Position numbers and translations under genes: made by a program. From assembly GCA_001798855.1 (NCBI GenBank), contig MGQQ01000089.1, positions 30,808 to 94,807 of the forward strand: a stretch of 64,000 nt of DNA, given 5' to 3'. The notes beneath the pieces are model-generated. The model was not told the origin of the DNA and did not search any database. It was given only the letters and a program-made list of their open reading frames with translations. This document shows positions 38,568 to 46,338 of the stretch, piece after piece. Position 1 is the stretch's first letter. Each line of letters begins with the position of its first letter. This DNA is from Deltaproteobacteria bacterium RBG_16_49_23. Lineage in GTDB: Bacteria > Desulfobacterota > BSN033 > UBA1163.

Positions 38568-40745
38568 TCACTTTTGCAGCTCCGGGACGATCTTTTCAAA
38601 ATAATCCAGGACCTGGGGATTGCTCAATGCATCCCGGTTCAGAACCGGCCTCCCGTGGATGATATTGGTGACGGCGCTCTCCACTTTTTTCATATTCATC
38701 GTATAGGGAGCATCCGGCATCTCCATAATGATCGCCGGGACGTGACGGGGGGAAGCCTTTCCCCGAAGGGTCTTTTTGATGGTATCCTTCAATCCGTCCG
38801 TCAATTGGGCGCCCGGCTCCGGTTTGATAAAGAGGATAATTCGCTGTTCGCCTTCCCAATTCTGTCCAATGGCCAGGCTATCCGCAATCCCTTCTATCCT
38901 CTCCACAACATTATAAATTTCGGCTGTTCCAATTCGGACTCCGGAGGGCTTCAGAACGGCGTCGGAGCGGCCGTAAAAAGTGATCCCCTTCGTGTCACTG
39001 TGAAAGACGACATAGTCGCCATGGCGCCAGACACCAGGGTAGTCGTTAAAGTAGGCGGCTTTGTATTTCTCTCCATTCGGATCGTTCCAGAAATAGAGGG
39101 GCATGCATGGCGCAGGGGCTTCGCATACCAACTCCCCCTCCTTGTCCCAGACCGGTTTCCCGTTTTCGTCATAGGCCTTCACCTTCATGCCAAGTCCCGG
39201 GCCTTGAAGCTCCCCGGCATAGACACGCTGAATCGGGCTGCCAACAGCAAAACAGCCATTGATGTCCGTCCCACCGGAGATGGAATTAAAATGGAGGTCC
39301 TTCTTCACCTCCCGGTAGACCCATTCAAAACCCTCTGCCGAGAGAACAGAACCTGTCTGTGAAATCTCTCTCAGGGAGGAGAGATCGTAATTTTTCCCGG
39401 GTTGAATCCCTTCGCCCCGGAGATAGTTTATATAGCTCGCACTCAGGCCAAAAAAAGTGATCTTTTCGTCCTGGACCATTTTCCACATGGCCTCAGCATC
39501 GGGAAAGTTCGGGTTGCCATCATACAGGATAAGGGTGGCGCCCACCCCAAGTGTGCTCATCAGCCAGTTCCACATCATCCAACTGCAGGTGGTGATGTAA
39601 AAGACCTTATCATCACGCCTGAGATCGCTATGGAGCATCAGTTCTTTCAAATGGTGGAGTAAAATACCGCCTGCCCCCTGAACCATGCATTTGGGCTTGC
39701 CGGTCGTCCCGGAGGAAAACATGATAAAAATGGGATGGTCAAAGGGTAATTGTTCAAATTCAAGGGCCGGCTCCTTTTCCGGGGCCAGGAAGTCTTCATA
39801 ATGGACGCCATTGGGAATATTTCCGATATCCGGCTTAGTTCCCGTATAGGAAACGATGACAACTTTCTTCAGTGAAGGGATGGCTTGGGCTACTTCTGCC
39901 GCATTCCCCAGGGTATTGAAGGGTTTCGCTTTGTAAAAATAACCGTCCACCGAAAACAAGACCTTGGGCTCTATTTGACCGAGCCGGTCCAGAGCTGCCT
40001 GGGACCCGATGTCTGTAGCGCAAGAGGACCAGACAGCCCCGATACTGGTTGCCGCTAACATGCCGATTGCCGTCTCCATCATGTTCGGCATATAGCCTGC
40101 AATCCGATCCCCCGGTTTAATTCCTATGTCGCGTAAAGATTTGGCCAGCCGGGCCACGGTGTTATAAAGCTCTCTATAAGTCATGGTCGAATATTTTTGG
40201 GTTTCCCCTTTGAATATGAAAGCCAATCGATCATCCCGATACCGCAGAAGATTTTCTGCAAAATTCAACCTCGCCCCGGAAAACCACTTCGTCCCTGGGA
40301 ACTTATTTAAATCCTCTACCACCCGGTCCCACTTCTTTGAGGCTTTGACTTCTGCAAAATCCCACATGGCCGCCCAAAAATCAGGAATGGAATCAACAGA
40401 CCACTGATACAGGTCATCAAACGTTTTAAATTGTTTCCCGTGCTTCCGGTTTACAAAGTCAATAAAGCGGGTCACGTTGGCTTTCTTGACTTGATCCTCA
40501 GAAGGTACCCACAGAGGCGTTTTTGTGCTTTTTATAGCTGATAAAGTTACTGCCACAGGCTTGATGGAGACCTTCTTCGAGGGTTTCCTGGATGGCTTAA
40601 CCACAGGTTTTTTTACAACCTTTTTAGCAATCTTTTTAATCTTCTTCGTAGCTTTTTTTAAGGGTTTTTTTGAAACTTTTTTTAATGTCTTTTTTGAAGT
40701 CTTCTTTACTGATTTCTTTGAACTCTTTTTCAAAACCTTTTTCAT
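38568..40745 (-). CDS. aacS: Acetoacetyl-CoA synthetase with histone-like lysine-rich N-terminal tail
   Basis: 725 residues from the ATG at 40745 (G-rich site upstream, promoter at 40799-40827). Usual AacS is about 650 residues; the extra is an N-terminal tail of about 60 residues that repeats KKxxKK (KKSSKKSVKKTSKKTLKK and so on) with Ser, Thr, Pro and Val, as in histone H1-like tails. The enzyme core has the acetate/acetoacetate ligase cap WVPSEDQVKKANVTRF, the P-loop SSGTTGKPKCMVQG, GRSDAVLKPSGVRIG for the hinge, and the adenylation lysine near the C terminus (MNMKKVES). It would activate acetoacetate to acetoacetyl-CoA with ATP for ketone-body or polyhydroxybutyrate use. The tail may bind DNA, RNA or polyphosphate, or is an assembly-neutral expansion; it is in frame and preceded by a good promoter, so I take it as real. 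Confidence 0.88.
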   Translation of the reverse strand: MKKVLKKSSKKSVKKTSKKTLKKVSKKPLKKATKKIKKIAKKVVKKPVVKPSRKPSKKVSIKPVAVTLSAIKSTKTPLWVPSEDQVKKANVTRFIDFVNRKHGKQFKTFDDLYQWSVDSIPDFWAAMWDFAEVKASKKWDRVVEDLNKFPGTKWFSGARLNFAENLLRYRDDRLAFIFKGETQKYSTMTYRELYNTVARLAKSLRDIGIKPGDRIAGYMPNMMETAIGMLAATSIGAVWSSCATDIGSQAALDRLGQIEPKVLFSVDGYFYKAKPFNTLGNAAEVAQAIPSLKKVVIVSYTGTKPDIGNIPNGVHYEDFLAPEKEPALEFEQLPFDHPIFIMFSSGTTGKPKCMVQGAGGILLHHLKELMLHSDLRRDDKVFYITTCSWMMWNWLMSTLGVGATLILYDGNPNFPDAEAMWKMVQDEKITFFGLSASYINYLRGEGIQPGKNYDLSSLREISQTGSVLSAEGFEWVYREVKKDLHFNSISGGTDINGCFAVGSPIQRVYAGELQGPGLGMKVKAYDENGKPVWDKEGELVCEAPAPCMPLYFWNDPNGEKYKAAYFNDYPGVWRHGDYVVFHSDTKGITFYGRSDAVLKPSGVRIGTAEIYNVVERIEGIADSLAIGQNWEGEQRIILFIKPEPGAQLTDGLKDTIKKTLRGKASPRHVPAIIMEMPDAPYTMNMKKVESAVTNIIHGRPVLNRDALSNPQVLDYFEKIVPELQK

Positions 40746-40798
40746 AAGCCCCCCCCCTTTAAATCTGATGGTCCTATATTTCTCGGATTGCCCTTCAT

Positions 40799-40827
40799 TC
40801 CATATCATTCTTAAAATTCCTCGTCAA
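40799..40827 (-). promoter_or_regulatory. Promoter of the acetoacetyl-CoA synthetase gene
   Basis: Minus strand: TTGACG (40822-40827), 17-base spacer, TATGGA (40799-40804). The predicted transcript starts near 40792, about 47 bases before the ATG at 40745. Confidence 0.6.
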
Positions 40828-40866
40828 GCATTATTTGTCTGAGAAATTAACTCTCAAATCCCCCAT

Positions 40867-41097
40867 CCCCCTTTGCTAAACTGACTGTATCCCTTAAGTC
40901 GGGAGGCTGGACACAAGGAGGGAACATACGACTGGTGTAATCGAGGCTTTCGCATACCCCACCCCCACCCCTGCCTGCGCCGAGGCTTCGGCAGGCAGGC
41001 TGAAAGGGAGGGTAATCGTCATGCGCTTCGCGTAATGCCTCCCCCTTCAAGGGGGAGGTGAGAAAGGGGATGGGGGATCTATCGGAGTGCCCCTTGT
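40867..41097. repeat. MITE-like element, copy 3 (inverted, one end lost)
   Basis: 231 bases, reversed relative to the copies at 21167 and 37824. It starts CCCCCTTTGCTAAACTGACT, GGCTGGACACAAGGAGGGAA; it runs through the GCATACCCCACCCC and CCTGCC..GGCAGG modules and the CCTCCCCCTTCAAGGGGGAGG hairpin. At the other end it breaks off after CGGAGTGCCCCTTGT, so the last 35 bases or so of the terminal repeat are missing. Confidence 0.78.
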
Positions 41098-41142
41098 CAC
41101 CAACGACTTTTATTTTTGAAACCGATATGTTATTTAAAATCA

Positions 41143-42342
41143 ATGAAGTTTGAAAAAGGAATGCCGCCGGGCCCTTTAAACGGCTCAAAAATGCTTGACC
41201 TTTCGAGGCTTTTGCCAGGCCCTTACTGTTCTCTTCTTCTGGCAGACCTTGGAATGGAAGTGCTAAAGGTAGAAGATCCTGAGCAGGGAGATTATATGCG
41301 GAAGATGGGCCCTGTCCGGAAAAGGGATAGCGCTTACTTTCTTGCATTGAACCGAAACAAGAAGAGCATGATCCTGAACCTTAAGTCCAAAGAGGGGAAG
41401 GAGATCTTTTGTAAATTGATCGAAACCTATGATATTGTTTTGGAGGGGTTCAGGCCCGGGGTGATGGATCGCCTGGAGATCGGATATCAGGAGCTGAAAA
41501 AGAAAAATCCCGGCGTGATTCTCTGTTCCCTTTCCGGATACGGACAGGATGGGCCTTACAGAGACCGATCCGGCCACGATATTAATTACATCGGCCTGGG
41601 GGGCATCCTCGAATTAACCGGAACAAAGGAAACCGGTCCCGTGATCCCGGGGGTTCAAATTGCCGACATTGGAGGAGGGGCAATGATGGCCGCCTTAGCT
41701 ATTTTAGCCGCTATCGTCCACCGCCAAAAAACGGGAGAGGGTCAGCATCTCGACGCCTCAATGCTTGACGGTGTCCTCTCCTGGCTCTCCATCCATGCAG
41801 GAAGATATCTGACGGATCAAAAACTTCCACAGAGGGGAGAAATGCACCTTTCGGGGAGGTATGCCTGTTATCAGGTCTACCCCACAAAGGATGAAAAGCA
41901 CATGTCTCTGGGAGCGCTGGAGCCGAAATTCTGGAAGAACTTCTGTGAAGCCACCGGAAGAAAGGACCTCATCCTGAAACAGTTTATCGAAGGAGAGGAA
42001 AGGATCGGGATCATCGAAGAGATCAAAAATCTTTTTAAAACTAAAAACCAGAAGGAGTGGACTGACTTTTTCAAAGAGGTCGATGCATGCTGTGAACCTA
42101 TTCTCACCTTTGATGAAGTTTTTCAGCACCCGCAGGCCCTCCACAGGAAAATGGTCATAGACTATGAGCATCCTGTCGAGGGAAAGGTCCAACAGGTCGG
42201 AAATCCCATTAAATCCTCCGCCTTCCCTTTTTCAGTCCCGACCCCTTCTCCCCAATGGGGAGAACACACGGTGGAGGTCCTGAGAGAGATAGGATACTCG
42301 GAGAGGGATATTGATCGGTTCAGGGAAGCCCATACTATTTAA
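41143..42342 (+). CDS. CaiB/BaiF family (class III) CoA transferase
   Basis: 399 residues from the ATG at 41143; the start is uncertain because no good ribosome site is seen (ATG at 41161 is also possible). Family blocks: KMLDLSRLLPGPYCSLLLAD, RNKKSMILNLKS, the catalytic aspartate in LDASMLDGVLSW, and GHDINYIGLGGILELTG. It transfers CoA between two acids through an enzyme-linked anhydride, or acts as a racemase: the GHDINYIGLGG words and LDASM are also like alpha-methylacyl-CoA racemase, which is a fair alternative. It stands upstream of a 2-oxoacid oxidoreductase, in line with degradation of branched-chain or aromatic acids. Confidence 0.85.
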   Translation: MKFEKGMPPGPLNGSKMLDLSRLLPGPYCSLLLADLGMEVLKVEDPEQGDYMRKMGPVRKRDSAYFLALNRNKKSMILNLKSKEGKEIFCKLIETYDIVLEGFRPGVMDRLEIGYQELKKKNPGVILCSLSGYGQDGPYRDRSGHDINYIGLGGILELTGTKETGPVIPGVQIADIGGGAMMAALAILAAIVHRQKTGEGQHLDASMLDGVLSWLSIHAGRYLTDQKLPQRGEMHLSGRYACYQVYPTKDEKHMSLGALEPKFWKNFCEATGRKDLILKQFIEGEERIGIIEEIKNLFKTKNQKEWTDFFKEVDACCEPILTFDEVFQHPQALHRKMVIDYEHPVEGKVQQVGNPIKSSAFPFSVPTPSPQWGEHTVEVLREIGYSERDIDRFREAHTI

Positions 42343-42346
42343 GAAA

Positions 42347-42438
42347 CACCAGACTCCAAGCACCAATAACGCCCCCCTACCCCCTCTTAAGCTAAGATGG
42401 GGTAGGGGGAGAGTTATTATTTGGAATTTGGTTATTGG
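42347..42438. repeat. Nested palindromic repeat, AATAACCAA family
   Basis: Inner CCCCCTACCCCCTCTTAAGC/TAAGATGGGGTAGGGGG hairpin flanked by ACTCCAAGCACCAATAACG and GTTATTATTTGGAATTTGGT. It separates the CoA transferase from the ferredoxin subunit gene. Confidence 0.7.
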
Positions 42439-42459
42439 GATTTTAATTGCGGTGAAGTG

Positions 42460-42675
42460 ATGCCTTCTAAAATCGAAATTGACAAAGAGCGATGCAAAGG
42501 GTGCGCACTCTGCACCATCTCCTGTCCGAAGGAGTTGATACGGGTCGGAGAAGAGATCAACCGTCAGGGCTACTTTTTCGTCGTCTGGGATGATAACGGC
42601 TCCTGCACGGGTTGTGCGATCTGCGGAGAGATCTGTCCGGATGTGGCCATTCAGGTCTGGAGGGATAAAAGATAG
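42460..42675 (+). CDS. korD: 2-oxoacid:ferredoxin oxidoreductase, ferredoxin (delta) subunit
   Basis: 71 residues from the ATG at 42460; a frame starting further up at a TTG lies in the repeat and is rejected. Two standard 4Fe-4S sets: C12/C15/C18/C22 (CKGCALCTISCP) and C49/C52/C55/C59 (CTGCAICGEICP). It carries electrons from the TPP-containing subunits to free ferredoxin. The subunit order delta-alpha-beta-gamma follows on the same strand at 42889, 44086 and 44969, each separated by a palindromic repeat. Confidence 0.9.
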   Translation: MPSKIEIDKERCKGCALCTISCPKELIRVGEEINRQGYFFVVWDDNGSCTGCAICGEICPDVAIQVWRDKR

Positions 42676-42710
42676 ATGGGGAGATAGGGAGATTAGGAGT
42701 TAGGGAGATA

Positions 42711-42885
42711 GTGGAATATTGGAACATTGGAATCCTAAAATACCAGAATATTGGAATCATGGAATATTGGAATATTGGGTTTAAGGCACAAACAATTTTC
42801 TGTTCTCTTTTTTTTCCATCATTCCATTATTCCATCATTCCAGTCTTTCATTCCGTCATTCCAACATTCCATTATTCCAGGTATA
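42711..42885. repeat. GGAATATT/ATTCC word-repeat palindrome
   Basis: Left arm: repeated GGAATATT, GGAACATT, GGAATCAT units (42711-42780). Right arm: repeated CCATCATT, CCATTATT, CCAGTCTTT, CCGTCATT, CCAACATT units (about 42829-42880). The units are eight to nine bases and pair by word, not as one exact copy. It fills the gap between the delta and alpha subunit genes and ends just before the ATG at 42889. It contains open frames only by chance. Confidence 0.75.
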
Positions 42886-42888
42886 TGT

Positions 42889-43947
42889 ATGGATCAAAAT
42901 CTTGAGAAGATACTGGTGAGGGGAAACGAGGCCGTTGCGATGGGAGCCATCGATGCGGGATGCCGCCTCTTTTTCGGATATCCTATCACCCCTCAGAACG
43001 AGATTCCGGAATATCTCTCCAAACACCTTCCTCCACTGGGCGGAGAGTTTATCCAGGCAGAGAGCGAGATCGCTTCGATCAATCTCCTCTTGGGAGCTTC
43101 TGCAACCGGAGCCAGGGCCATGTCCTCCTCCTCCAGCCCCGGCATATCCCTCATGCAGGAGGGAATCTCCTATATGGCAGGAAGCGAGCTTCCCGCTGTA
43201 ATCGTCAACATCTCAAGAAGCGGACCGGGCCTGGGAGGAATTTCTGCCTCTCAGGGCGATTATTTCCAGGCGACTCGGGGCGGGGGGCATGGAGATTATC
43301 GTATGATCGTCCTCGCTCCTTCCACAGTCCAGGAGATGTATGACCTCACCTGCCTGGCTTTTGATCTTTCCGATAAATACAGAAATCCGGCGATGATTCT
43401 TGGAGATGCCCTGATCGGCCAGATGAAGGAGCCTCTCATCCGAAGGAAACCTCAACAGATGGACCTTCCACCGAAGGATTGGAAGCTGACCGGTGCCAAG
43501 GGAAGAAAACCTAACAAAATAAAATCGCTCTACCTTCAGGAGGGCGAACTGACTGAGCATAACTGGAAGCTTTACCAGAAATATGAGAAGATGAAAGAAG
43601 AGGAAGTCCGCTTCGAAACGGTCAATACGGAAGATGCCCGGTTTGTGATAGCGGCCTTCGGGAGCATGGCAAGGGTCTCAAAAACGGCTATGGAGCTGGC
43701 AAGAGAGGAAGGGATGAAGGTGGGTCTCTTCCGTCCCATTACCCTTTTCCCCTATCCCGAAAAAGCCCTTTACGATATTTCGACACGGGTTAAACAATTT
43801 TTGACTGTTGAACTGAATACAGGGCAGATGGTGGAAGATGTGAGGCTTTCAGTAGGCAGGGATGCACAGGTCTTTTTTTATGGGAAACCACCGGGAGCCT
43901 TACCTCCGCCGGAAGAGATACTGGAGGAGATAAAAAAATATTACTGA
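42889..43947 (+). CDS. korA: 2-oxoacid:ferredoxin oxidoreductase, alpha subunit
   Basis: 352 residues from the ATG at 42889; the longer frame starting at 42751 translates the GGAATATT repeat. Blocks: RGNEAVAMGAIDAGCRLFFG then YPITPQNEIPEYL, the FIQAESEIASINLLLGASATG region that faces TPP, and SGPGLGGISASQGDYFQATR. It is the pyrophosphate-side chain of the KorA/VorB type of 2-oxoglutarate or branched-chain 2-oxoacid enzyme. The specificity cannot be read; branched-chain 2-oxoacids are plausible next to CoA transferase and Liv genes. Confidence 0.88.
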   Translation: MDQNLEKILVRGNEAVAMGAIDAGCRLFFGYPITPQNEIPEYLSKHLPPLGGEFIQAESEIASINLLLGASATGARAMSSSSSPGISLMQEGISYMAGSELPAVIVNISRSGPGLGGISASQGDYFQATRGGGHGDYRMIVLAPSTVQEMYDLTCLAFDLSDKYRNPAMILGDALIGQMKEPLIRRKPQQMDLPPKDWKLTGAKGRKPNKIKSLYLQEGELTEHNWKLYQKYEKMKEEEVRFETVNTEDARFVIAAFGSMARVSKTAMELAREEGMKVGLFRPITLFPYPEKALYDISTRVKQFLTVELNTGQMVEDVRLSVGRDAQVFFYGKPPGALPPPEEILEEIKKYY

Positions 43948-44078
43948 AAATGAATGTCAAATGCCAAAGTTCAAATTTCAAATCAAGCTCAAATTTCAAA
44001 GCACAAATGGGCTGCGTTTTTGATATTTAGACATTTGTCATTCCCTTGGCATTTGGATTTTGCATTTGAACTTGAGGG
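43948..44078. repeat. TCAAA/TTTGA word-repeat palindrome
   Basis: Left arm words AATGTCAAATGCCAAAG, TTCAAATTTCAAAT, CTCAAATTTCAAAG; right arm words TAGACATTTGTCATTCC, CTTGGCATTTGGA, TTTGCATTTGAACTTGA. It occupies the gap between alpha and beta subunit genes, directly before the ribosome site GAGGGG of the next gene. Confidence 0.65.
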
Positions 44079-44085
44079 GTTAAAA

Positions 44086-44838
44086 ATGGAACTCGTTTTT
44101 AAGCGTCCTGAATGTCTGATCGATGTCCCTTTCCACTTCTGCCCCGGATGTCACCATGGCATTGCTCACCGGCTGGTCGCAGAGGCGATCGATTATTTTA
44201 AGATCAGGGAGAAGACGATCGGGGTTGCCTCGGTGGGTTGTTCTGTCTTTATGTACGACTACTTCAATATTGATGTCCTTGAGGCTCCCCATGGAAGGGC
44301 GTCCGCTGTCGCCTCGGGGGTGAAGCGTGCGAGGAAGGATTTGATCGTCTTTACCATTCAGGGGGATGGAGATCTGGGAGCCATTGGAATCGGTGAAGGG
44401 ATTCATACGGCCAACCGGGGTGAAAATATCACCCTTATCTTTGCCAACAATGGGATCTACGGGATGACGGGAGGACAGATGGCGCCCACGACCCTGCTCG
44501 GCCAGAAGACGACGACCAGTCCTTACGGAAGAGACTTCACCTATGATGGCTATCCCATTCGTATGGCCGAAATGATGGCGACTCTCGAGGGCAGTGCATT
44601 TGTTGCCAGGGTGGCTGTCAACAATCCTGCTAACCTGATGAAGGCAAAGAAGGCCGTCCGAAAGGCATTTCAGATGCAGGTCGAAGAGATGGGTTTTTCA
44701 TTTGTGGAAATCTTAATGTCCTGCCCCACCAATTGGGGGTTGTCCTCCCTGGAGGCCAACCGCCGCGTCGAAGAGGAGATGATCCCCTACTTTCCGCTAG
44801 GAATTTTGAAAGAAAGGAAGATGGCAGACTACTTATGA
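44086..44838 (+). CDS. korB: 2-oxoacid:ferredoxin oxidoreductase, beta (TPP-binding) subunit
   Basis: 250 residues from the ATG at 44086 (GAGGGG site nine bases upstream). The TPP/Mg motif is GDGDLGAIGIGEG, ending with IFANNGIYGMTGGQ. FCPGCHHG (cysteines at 19 and 22) and VASVGCSVFMYDYF provide the cluster cysteines typical of this subunit. It decarboxylates the 2-oxoacid and, with the alpha chain, makes the acyl-CoA. The product would enter the acyl-CoA pools fed by the ligases downstream. Confidence 0.9.
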   Translation: MELVFKRPECLIDVPFHFCPGCHHGIAHRLVAEAIDYFKIREKTIGVASVGCSVFMYDYFNIDVLEAPHGRASAVASGVKRARKDLIVFTIQGDGDLGAIGIGEGIHTANRGENITLIFANNGIYGMTGGQMAPTTLLGQKTTTSPYGRDFTYDGYPIRMAEMMATLEGSAFVARVAVNNPANLMKAKKAVRKAFQMQVEEMGFSFVEILMSCPTNWGLSSLEANRRVEEEMIPYFPLGILKERKMADYL

Positions 44839-44839
44839 G

Positions 44840-44950
44840 AATAACCAACATCCAAATCCCAAACAATAACTCCCCCTCTCCCCCTCTTAATTTAAGAGGG
44901 GGAGAGGGGGGCGTTATTATATTGGAGCTTGGGATTTGGTTATTGGTTAT
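44840..44950. repeat. Nested palindromic repeat, AATAACCAA family
   Basis: ATAACCAACATCCAAATCCC and GGGATTTGGTTATTGGTTAT are the outer arms, AACAATAAC..GTTATTATATT the second pair, and CCCCCTCTTAATTTAAGAGGGGG the inner hairpin. This copy shows the nested plan most clearly. It fills the gap between beta and gamma subunit genes. Confidence 0.8.
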
Positions 44951-44968
44951 TATAAGTTATGAGGTAGT

Positions 44969-45574
44969 ATGAATAACGATCGTTTCTATCACAATGTGAT
45001 TGTTGCGGGATTCGGCGGTCAGGGAGTGCTGGCGATCGGAAACCTTCTTGCCTATGCCGCCATGAAAGAGGGAAGACAAGTCACCTTCCTTCCGACCTAT
45101 GGAGTGGAGATGAGGGGCGGGACAGCCAACTGCACGGTTGTGATTTCATCCAGGGAAATCGGTTCCCCCATTGTACAACGGCCCCATGCCGTCATCTCCA
45201 TGAACCTTCCCTCCCTCCTAAAATATGGCCCCAGAGTTTTGCCAAAAGGACTGCTGCTGGTTAATTCCTCTCTGATCGATCTTAAGGAATTCTCCTGTAA
45301 CGATGTCGAGCTGCTTGCCATTCCGGTCAATGATATTGCCATCCAGAACAAAAACCCTAAACTGGCAAACATGATTGCATTAGGCGCCTTCATCGAAAAG
45401 ACGAAATGGGTGGAGATGTCCTCTCTGTTCGAATCTCTTGAAAAAGTATTTGATGAACGTCACCACGCTCTCATTCCCTCCAATATCAAGGCAATCCAGA
45501 TTGGAGTGGAATATGCCCAGAAAAGTTTCACCCCCACCCCTACCCTCCCCCGTCCAGGGGGAGGGAATAGATAG
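44969..45574 (+). CDS. korC: 2-oxoacid:ferredoxin oxidoreductase, gamma subunit
   Basis: 201 residues. The family core is VIVAGFGGQGVLAIGNLLAY (about 10-29), FLPTYGVEMRGGTANCTV and SPIVQRPHAVISMNLPSL, up to about residue 187. The last 14 residues (FTPTPTLPRPGGGNR) are encoded by the C/G-rich palindromic repeat that starts at 45526, so the natural C terminus has been rewritten by the repeat. The core is intact. Confidence 0.88.
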   Translation: MNNDRFYHNVIVAGFGGQGVLAIGNLLAYAAMKEGRQVTFLPTYGVEMRGGTANCTVVISSREIGSPIVQRPHAVISMNLPSLLKYGPRVLPKGLLLVNSSLIDLKEFSCNDVELLAIPVNDIAIQNKNPKLANMIALGAFIEKTKWVEMSSLFESLEKVFDERHHALIPSNIKAIQIGVEYAQKSFTPTPTLPRPGGGNR

Positions 45575-45632
45575 CGGACCCAATTGCGCCCTCTCCCTTG
45601 GCGGGAGAGGGGTGGGGTGAGGGGGAAAGGAT
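45526..45632. repeat. C/G-rich palindromic repeat overlapping the gamma-subunit gene end
   Basis: ACCCCCACCCCTACCCTCCC and GAGAGGGGTGGGGTGAGGGG form the outer arms; CCCTCCCCCGTCCAGGGGGAGGG and CCCTCTCCC..GGGAGAGGG are inner hairpins. It supplies the stop codon region of the gamma subunit. Confidence 0.7.
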
Positions 45633-45637
45633 GATCA

Positions 45638-46231
45638 ATGGAAGAAGAGAAGAGAGAAGTTGAAGAGTTTCGGGTCGGAGAAAAGATTAAAGAATTAAGA
45701 GAGAAAAAGGGACTTTCGCTCAAAGACCTGGCCGAGTTAACCGGATTTTCAACGGCCCTGCTCTCTCAGATGGAGAATCATCTGGTCTCTCCATCCCTTG
45801 GAACAATCATCAAACTGGCAGGAGCCCTGGAGGTCAGGGTGGGCGATTTCTGGGGCGAGACAGAGGGAGAACCTTTCACCATTGTGAGAAAGGATGAACG
45901 GAAAAGGGTCTCCCGCTTCGCTTCCAAAGATGGGGTCAAGTATGGTTATGCTTATGAATCTCTGGGGTTCGACAAGAAAGACCGCCATATGGAACCTTTC
46001 ATCATAACCCTCGAACCCGCTACAGTGAAGAGTGTCAAAACCTCTGTTCACGAGGGTGAGGAATTCATCTTTGTCCTTGAAGGTGAGATGGAAGTGATCC
46101 TGGGAAATCATACCGATATCCTCTCCCCTGGCGATTCCATCTACTATGACTCAACCATTCCTCATAAGGTCCAGTGTCACCAGGATAAGATCACCCGGAT
46201 TTTAGCGGTGCTCTATGCATCAGGCATGTGA
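45638..46231 (+). CDS. XRE-family regulator with C-terminal cupin domain
   Basis: 197 residues. The helix-turn-helix (about 14-67) reads IKELREKKGLSLKDLAELTG then FSTALLSQMENHLVSPSLGT. The cupin part (about 120-190) has VHEGEEFIFVLEGEMEVILG then LSPGDSIYYDSTIPHKVQC, with the metal-type histidine/glutamate positions partly kept. Such regulators (PuuR/SutR-like) sense a small metabolite. It follows the oxidoreductase genes and likely controls that cluster or the transporter set beginning at 46339. Confidence 0.88.
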   Translation: MEEEKREVEEFRVGEKIKELREKKGLSLKDLAELTGFSTALLSQMENHLVSPSLGTIIKLAGALEVRVGDFWGETEGEPFTIVRKDERKRVSRFASKDGVKYGYAYESLGFDKKDRHMEPFIITLEPATVKSVKTSVHEGEEFIFVLEGEMEVILGNHTDILSPGDSIYYDSTIPHKVQCHQDKITRILAVLYASGM

Positions 46232-46249
46232 AATGATAGATAAACACGC

Positions 46250-46327
46250 TAACTCCCCCCCAGCCCCCTCTTAACTTAAGAGGGGGCTGGGGGGCGTTAT
46301 TATATCGGTGCTTGGTCATTGGTTATT
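46250..46327. repeat. Nested palindromic repeat, AATAACCAA family
   Basis: CTAACTCCCCCCCAGCCCCC then TCTTAACTTAAGAGGGGGC and TGGGGGGCGTTATTAT, with a right outer arm GGTGCTTGGTCATTGGTTATT. The left outer arm is shortened. The element ends 12 bases before the start codon at 46339, so it may hold the ribosome-binding region. Confidence 0.7.
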
Positions 46328-46338
46328 TAAGATCGAAT

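Noticed and set aside
42751..42888. Longer N terminus for the oxidoreductase alpha subunit
   Set aside because: These codons are the GGAATATT word repeat; relatives start at the MDQNLEKIL position.
43954..44085. Longer N terminus for the beta subunit
   Set aside because: It translates the TCAAA word repeat and lacks the normal subunit start; the ATG at 44086 has a ribosome site.
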